From: Tetracentron sinense
Taxonomy: Eukaryota > Streptophyta > Magnoliopsida > Trochodendrales > Trochodendraceae
Assembly: GCA_015143295.1 (NCBI GenBank)
Contig: CM026557.1
Span: 36,279,965 to 36,343,964, forward strand
Reading direction: 5' to 3'
Length of the DNA stretch: 64,000 nucleotides
The translations under genes were made by a program, and so were the position numbers. Shown one piece after another: positions 59,342-64,000 of the stretch (position 1 is the first letter of the stretch; each line of letters opens with the position of its first letter). Under the pieces are notes generated by a model. That model ran no database searches, was not told where the DNA came from, and worked only from the letters and a program-made list of their open reading frames with translations.

Positions 59342-60303
59342 TCAAACAATTATTAACAATGAAAAACTAGAAGTAAAATTTCGAAGTAATCTAGGAAAGG
59401 AAAAAAAACCTTTAAGAACAAAAAATAATCAATGACAGAGAGTATATCAATACTATTATTTTTAAGGGTAGGGTCATTTCTATTTTAGCATTCGATTAAA
59501 AATAAAAAATAACATAAAAAAATTTAGTGGTCTCTTGTCGCTATTGGCCGAACTGTATTGAGGGATTGAGGGTGCAATCCTACTAAACCCTATTCTTGAA
59601 CAAAAACCGTGCATATAGTAACATTCTCTCTCTCTTTTCTATTATATGGGGAAGGTAATCACCCAAAACTTTAATTGCTTGAAGATAATGAACCTACAAA
59701 GTTGATCATATAATTTTAAAAAGAAAGTGAATGAAAACTGTCGATAGTAGAGTTCGGCTGCACAATTGTAACCGCAATACACACCTTATCACAATCAATG
59801 CATGATGGCCACATGTCACAACACCCTCAAATTCCTATGAGGCTACCACGTGTCCACCCAAGTGCTTGGAGACTTTGATATGGGCTGTGGAAAAGATGTG
59901 CCGTTTGATATGGGCTGTGAACTATCCACCCCCAAGAAGTAGTAGATTTTGTATAATAGGAAAAATCTCCTAGTATATGAAAACCTAGCAGAAAGCTAAA
60001 TAAGTAACCGTTAAAAACTCTCTGTTTAAATGGGAGATCTTGGCCCTTGTCCTTATATTGCTGCCATCCATATCCAAAAATCCCTCTTTGTTGATGTTGG
60101 TTTGAAATGAGATAAACACTCTTGCTAGTTGCGAAGCCTTTGGCACTCCGCAAAGCCAAGGTCCAAAGCTTGATCTCAACCTATCTTCATCTCTTTCTTC
60201 TCCTTCGACGGTGAAAGAATGTTAAATAAATAGGATTTAAAGGGTATTAATGGAGGGACACGGCTGAAATAAATATTATTGAAACAATGGGACACGTCTC
60301 AAC
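59340..60303. other. no gene supported
   Basis: A minus-strand open stretch at 60159-59827 has no in-frame ATG and no known family. Nothing else was found. Confidence 0.4.
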
Positions 60304-60557
60304 CCTTTGCAACGACTAAGCACCATCATCTCCAGCCAAACCATTGCAAGGATTAGCTTGTAACCAATCAGCCAAATAAAGAAATTGTAACTGCTCTCCT
60401 TAAATGAAAGAGAAGGCCACGAAAAGAAAATAACTCTTTCAATGTTGCTGAATACCCCTTTGTAACGGCTAAGCACCATCATCTCCAACCAAATCGTTGC
60501 AAGGATTAGATTGTAACCAATCAGCCAAATAAAGAAATTGTAACTGCTATCCTTAAA
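60304..60557 (+). repeat. about 101-bp direct duplication
   Basis: 60304-60405 and 60457-60557 share AAGCACCATCATCTCCA, TTGCAAGGATTAG, TTGTAACCAATCAGCCAAAT and AAAGAAATTGTAACTGCT, with few changes. Confidence 0.85.
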
Positions 60558-60599
60558 TATATTATAAGTGGGAAAAACAAGGATATAAAATACTCTAAG

Positions 60600-61660
60600 T
60601 GTTTAATGAGTTGTAAGCAAATAGTATGGTGAATAGTGCTAGTGCACAGAGCATAAAGAGGCCGGAGCCTCTCATGCATGCTGGTGTGAATTCAATGAAC
60701 ACCTAGGTGGGTTACAAACCTATGGGGTAACGAGTCATGAGGTGTGAGTAGGGTTTTGGACCCGAGGGAAAAGAGTGTGAAAGCACTCGAAATGTTCTAA
60801 GTGTTAAAAAGGTATGTCTTAACATACCTTCGACTTTAAGTAGCTCTAGTTCTCTCACCGCTGATCGGAATCAAGTGATTCTTGAATTTTTTGAAAGATA
60901 TTGGAACCCTCTTCGAGGTTCATGCTGATCATTTTTCTGGATTTTGACTCGGGGTTAAGTCAAACGTCTAATTTCCGAAATCGGATTTGCTGCAAATACG
61001 GGTTGATAAAATCCATTTTCGGACCAGTTGTCTTTAGAGCCCATTTAGGTAATTAAAAACTTAAATTTAGGATTTGCCTATTAGAAACAAAATTGTTTCT
61101 ATTTTAAAGATGAGTCCAACACAAGTTGAATAGTCAAAATCCGATAAATGAGTCAAAAGTTATAGCTAAAATACCAAAATGGGAAAAACCTGTAAACTTT
61201 CTATCCTAGGTACGATCGTTCGTAAACAACCTACGCACGATCATAGAAGGCCTACGAACGATCGTAGAGTTGCTACGAACGATCGTAAAGCCAGAAATGC
61301 TATAAACTCAATGGGCAACCTACGATCGATCGTAGGCGCGCGAATCAACTTTTCTTGGTGCGTGATTTTTGGGGTTTTCACCCCTTGGCCTATAAATGAG
61401 AGATTATTTTAGAGGCTTTCGCTTACTCTAGACCTATAAAAGGAGTGAGAGGAGAGGAAGAGATTGAAGGTTTTTCAAGGGAGAGGTTGGATTGAAGATC
61501 AAGGGAGCTCAAGATCAAGGTTGGATCTTCCACAATCAAGCAAGATCTTCTTCCTCAAGTGTTGCATTTTTCCACAAGCTTGGATTTCCAAACCAAGGAG
61601 AGTTTCTCTTCAAGATTTAGAGTTAATCTTCAAGGTTAGTATACCCTCGTAGTTAATTTT
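60600..61660 (+). repeat. LTR-like promoter region
   Basis: No coding sequence. A palindrome cluster at 61211-61336 precedes a TATA box (CCTATAAATGAG, 61389-61400), and a second TATA-like TATAAAAGG lies at about 61435. A purine-rich transcribed-looking stretch then ends in CTTCAAGGTTAGTA. This is the layout of the other LTR promoters here. LTR ends were not found. Confidence 0.5.
61211..61336 (+). repeat. palindrome cluster CTACGAACGATCGTAG upstream of TATA
   Basis: Five copies: TACGATCGTTCGTA (61211-61224), CTACGCACGATCATAG (61231-61246), CTACGAACGATCGTAG (61252-61267), CTACGAACGATCGTA (61273-61287) and the perfect 18-bp palindrome CCTACGATCGATCGTAGG (61319-61336). The TATA box begins 53 bp after the last. 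Confidence 0.88.
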
Positions 61661-62485
61661 GGTAATAACCTATAGTCTATCTTTAAAAATGATGTTGCTT
61701 GATTTTATACATCCCTCTTCTTGAAATACACATAATGAATGTACCATATCTGTTTGATGAAATGTTAGAATGAGAAAACATGAAAGAAGGACTATAAGGA
61801 TGTTGAACACCACATGTTTGAAGAAACACTTGAACATAAAGACATGAATAAAATACTATAAAGATGTTGAATGACATATGCTCAAGGAAATGCATGTAAG
61901 AGAAATGGATCAAGACTATGAAAGCATGATTTATGGAGTTTCCTAAATAGAAATTTTGATAAATGATATATGTGTTTTTCTCAACTACTCGCAAGATTAT
62001 AGAAAGCTTGGAAATGTTATATGTCACTCCTTGAATTATTCATATCTCTATGAGATGTTGGACATTGTGTGTTTGATGAAATGCGTGTATGGGCTTAAAA
62101 ACCTAAGACTAAGAAAATGGGAGTTAAAAGTTAAAGAATGATTGAATGCAAGATGTTTGATGAAACGCATGTGTGGACCTTAGAATCTAAGACTATGCAA
62201 ACATGATTTAGGGGTTCGCCCCAACTCGGTGAATTTGGCTAGCATGCTCTATACGTTAAGTTAAGCTTCTCACATGCCTATAGAAATGTTGAATTGCCAT
62301 ATGACATCTTGTAAATTGTTTCATGTTATTATGCTCATAAATTGGAAAGTACGAGCGCACATGCATACATGAACCTAATTTTTAAAAAAGTGTAAGTGTA
62401 TGGAAAGAAACCAAAAACAAGACAAGAGTGATCTACACGATACAAGAACAAGACAAGTAAATAATTAAGAAACGTAAAGCATGAA
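61661..62485. other. no gene seen, imperfect repeats
   Basis: Loose repeats of the phrase TGTTTGATGAAATG/CGTGTATG (about 61750-62170), each after a word like GATGTTG. This may be part of a long LTR or retrotransposon leader continuing from 61660. Confidence 0.35.
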
Positions 62486-62487
62486 AG

Positions 62488-62930
62488 AATGTTAGTGTAC
62501 TATGACCAGGTACGGGCACTAACATCTGTTCCCAAGTAAATATGAGAGGATGCGGGTATACTATGATCAGGTACGAGTACTAGCATCTGTCTCTAAGTAA
62601 AAGTGAAAAACATGAAAGGATGTTAATGTACTATGACTAGGTACAGACATTAACATCTGTTTCTAAAAAAGTATGAAATGATACTAGTGTACTATGACTA
62701 GGTACGGGCACTAATATCTATTTCCAAAAAAAATAAATAATATGAAAGTATGTTAGTGTACTATGACCAGCTACAAGCACTAGTATATGTTTTCAAGATA
62801 AGTATAAAAGGATATTAGTGTACTATGACCAGGTACGGGCACTAACATCTATTTCCAAATAATAATGAGAGGGTACTAGTATACTATGACCAGGTATGGG
62901 TACTAGTATCTGTCTCAAAGTAAGTACAAG
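62488..62930 (+). repeat. minisatellite, 7 units of about 60-70 bp, each with a hairpin
   Basis: The units share TACTATGACCAGGTACGGG in the middle, flanked by arms such as ATGTTAGTG / CACTAACAT, then a spacer ending in AAGTA and a GAAAGG-like word. Unit starts are at about 62488, 62549, 62619, 62680, 62750, 62812 and 62873. The arm bases differ between units but mostly stay complementary. Confidence 0.85.
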
Positions 62931-62945
62931 ATAAATAAAGAAGAT

Positions 62946-64000
62946 GATTGTGTAAGCTAAGAATCTTGCAAGAAGCATAAGGAACTTACAAGACTCACAA
63001 GATATTAAAAAACGTATTGTAAGAGCACGAACTTAGAGTATGATTTAATTGGTGATGTTCAGGATTATGCAACTGTTATCTTGTTTTCTTCCTCACTCTG
63101 ATTATGTATCTTTATGATGAACTGTATCCTGTATGACATGTTAATGTTATTACTATTGTTAGCTAGTAGCTTGTACTCACTGAGTATTTCATTCTATGTT
63201 GAATGAACCCACACACATATGAAACAAATAAATCGCTATATATATGAAACAAATAAATCGCAAGTATGTATTCTCTCAAACTAGTTGCGGATAATATTTA
63301 GAAGCAAACAAATCAAGTACTCCCAAATTAAAGTATATACATATAATACTTGACACGTGTGTAATAGACGACCAATGTTTCTTTAGGGTTAGTTGTATGG
63401 TATACGATAATTTTTGGAAAAGTAGTGATTAGTAGACCTTGGGATCAAGGTCTGTTTCTTATCTTATCCCATGTCCTCGTGTCCCTTTTAACACTTATTT
63501 AACTTCGGTTAAGCTTAAATAAATTAAAGTTAAGATTTTGGTTTGCCTTTTTCTAAAAAACCAAATTTGGAATAAGAAGTATCTTAACCAATAAGGGCCG
63601 GCCATTCTTTACATAGTGAAAACCACTAGTATTTTAAATACTTTCCTTTTGGAATAAGAAGTATGTCAAAAAGGAAGACCATTGAGTAAGGTAGAGAGAA
63701 GAGAGTAAAACTTGGTAGCAATTGGCAGAGGGCAGTAGCAATAATGACTCAAGATAAAATTTCGGTAGAGGATTAGATAGAGTGGGGGTTATGATGAGAG
63801 GCTCGAAAGGTTTTGCATTTGATGTTTGAATCCCATATATTTGCATATTCGAGTATATTTAATTGAACCCATTTGCTGAGATATGTGAAAAATGAACTGA
63901 TCTGAACTAATGTGCTACTCTTCATTGTTTACATTGGACCTTCCCCATGGACATTAATTTAGACGAGGTCTCATTTCTTGTTAGGTCCCTGTATGATGCT
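62946..64000. other. no gene seen
   Basis: AT-rich. It includes TAGCTTGTACTCACTGAGTA at about 63167-63186, a phrase type common in plant gypsy LTRs, and a GTCCCTTTTAACACTTATTT stretch at about 63481 recalling MITE family X. No exon supported. Confidence 0.4.

Noticed and set aside
59827..60159. Minus-strand 110-codon open frame with a presequence-like start
   Set aside because: No in-frame ATG (it opens at TTG after an upstream stop) and I recognise no homologue.
62488..62930. Regularly spaced repeats considered as a CRISPR array
   Set aside because: Plant context, no cas genes, the spacers are themselves repeated, and the units diverge throughout. It is a minisatellite.

Overview
The window looks like nuclear DNA of a flowering plant, probably a dicot-type genome. 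It is AT-rich and the genes are split by GT-AG introns. The recognisable host genes belong to plant families: an NPF/PTR transporter, the mRNA-export factor GLE1 and a CSLC glucan synthase exon. Nearly everything else is transposable elements of classic plant types. I cannot name the species. There are no operons, CRISPR arrays or prokaryotic features.

Layout, left to right. 0-5.6 kb: a solo LTR with a near-perfect target-site duplication (TSD), simple repeats and a small Helitron. 5.63-9.16 kb (+): a complete four-exon NPF5-like transporter gene (561 codons); its third intron holds two foldback MITEs. 10.1-26.8 kb: a pile of decayed LTR retrotransposons. These are a copia with 5' LTR, gag and pol cut off inside reverse transcriptase, a second LTR plus gag stub, two inverted LTR fragments, a Ty3/gypsy-type solo LTR, and a further copia pol with polypurine tract and 3' LTR. 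26.8-28.0 kb: a second Helitron, and a degenerate unrecognised minus-strand reading frame interrupted by a MITE with a perfect 9-bp TSD. 28.96-30.42 kb: a Mutator-like element with long terminal inverted repeats that carries the first exon of a CSLC gene (a Pack-MULE).

31.55-49.72 kb (-): ten exons of GLE1, covering about the C-terminal two thirds, with introns swollen by an RTE-type LINE, a gypsy element, a gypsy-type LTR and several MITEs. All splice sites are canonical and the phases agree, but two in-frame stops are present, so the locus is a young pseudogene or a damaged allele. The 5' exons were not found. 49.2-54.9 kb: L1-like LINE remains, with direct and inverted duplications and two hAT MITEs that both have perfect 8-bp TSDs. 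54.9-64 kb: AT-rich repeats, one isolated exon resembling the start of an ankyrin-repeat protein, another LTR-like promoter and a seven-unit minisatellite.

Four observations stand out. (1) Four different LTR promoters each carry a private set of 12-24-bp palindromes that ends 53-84 bp upstream of the TATA box. (2) Each of the seven units of the 62.5-kb minisatellite can fold into a hairpin whose stem bases co-vary between units. (3) The CSLC exon sits inside a Mutator-like element. (4) One GLE1 stop codon overlaps an in-frame alternative splice acceptor that would remove it. All calls were made by reading the sequence; no database search was run.
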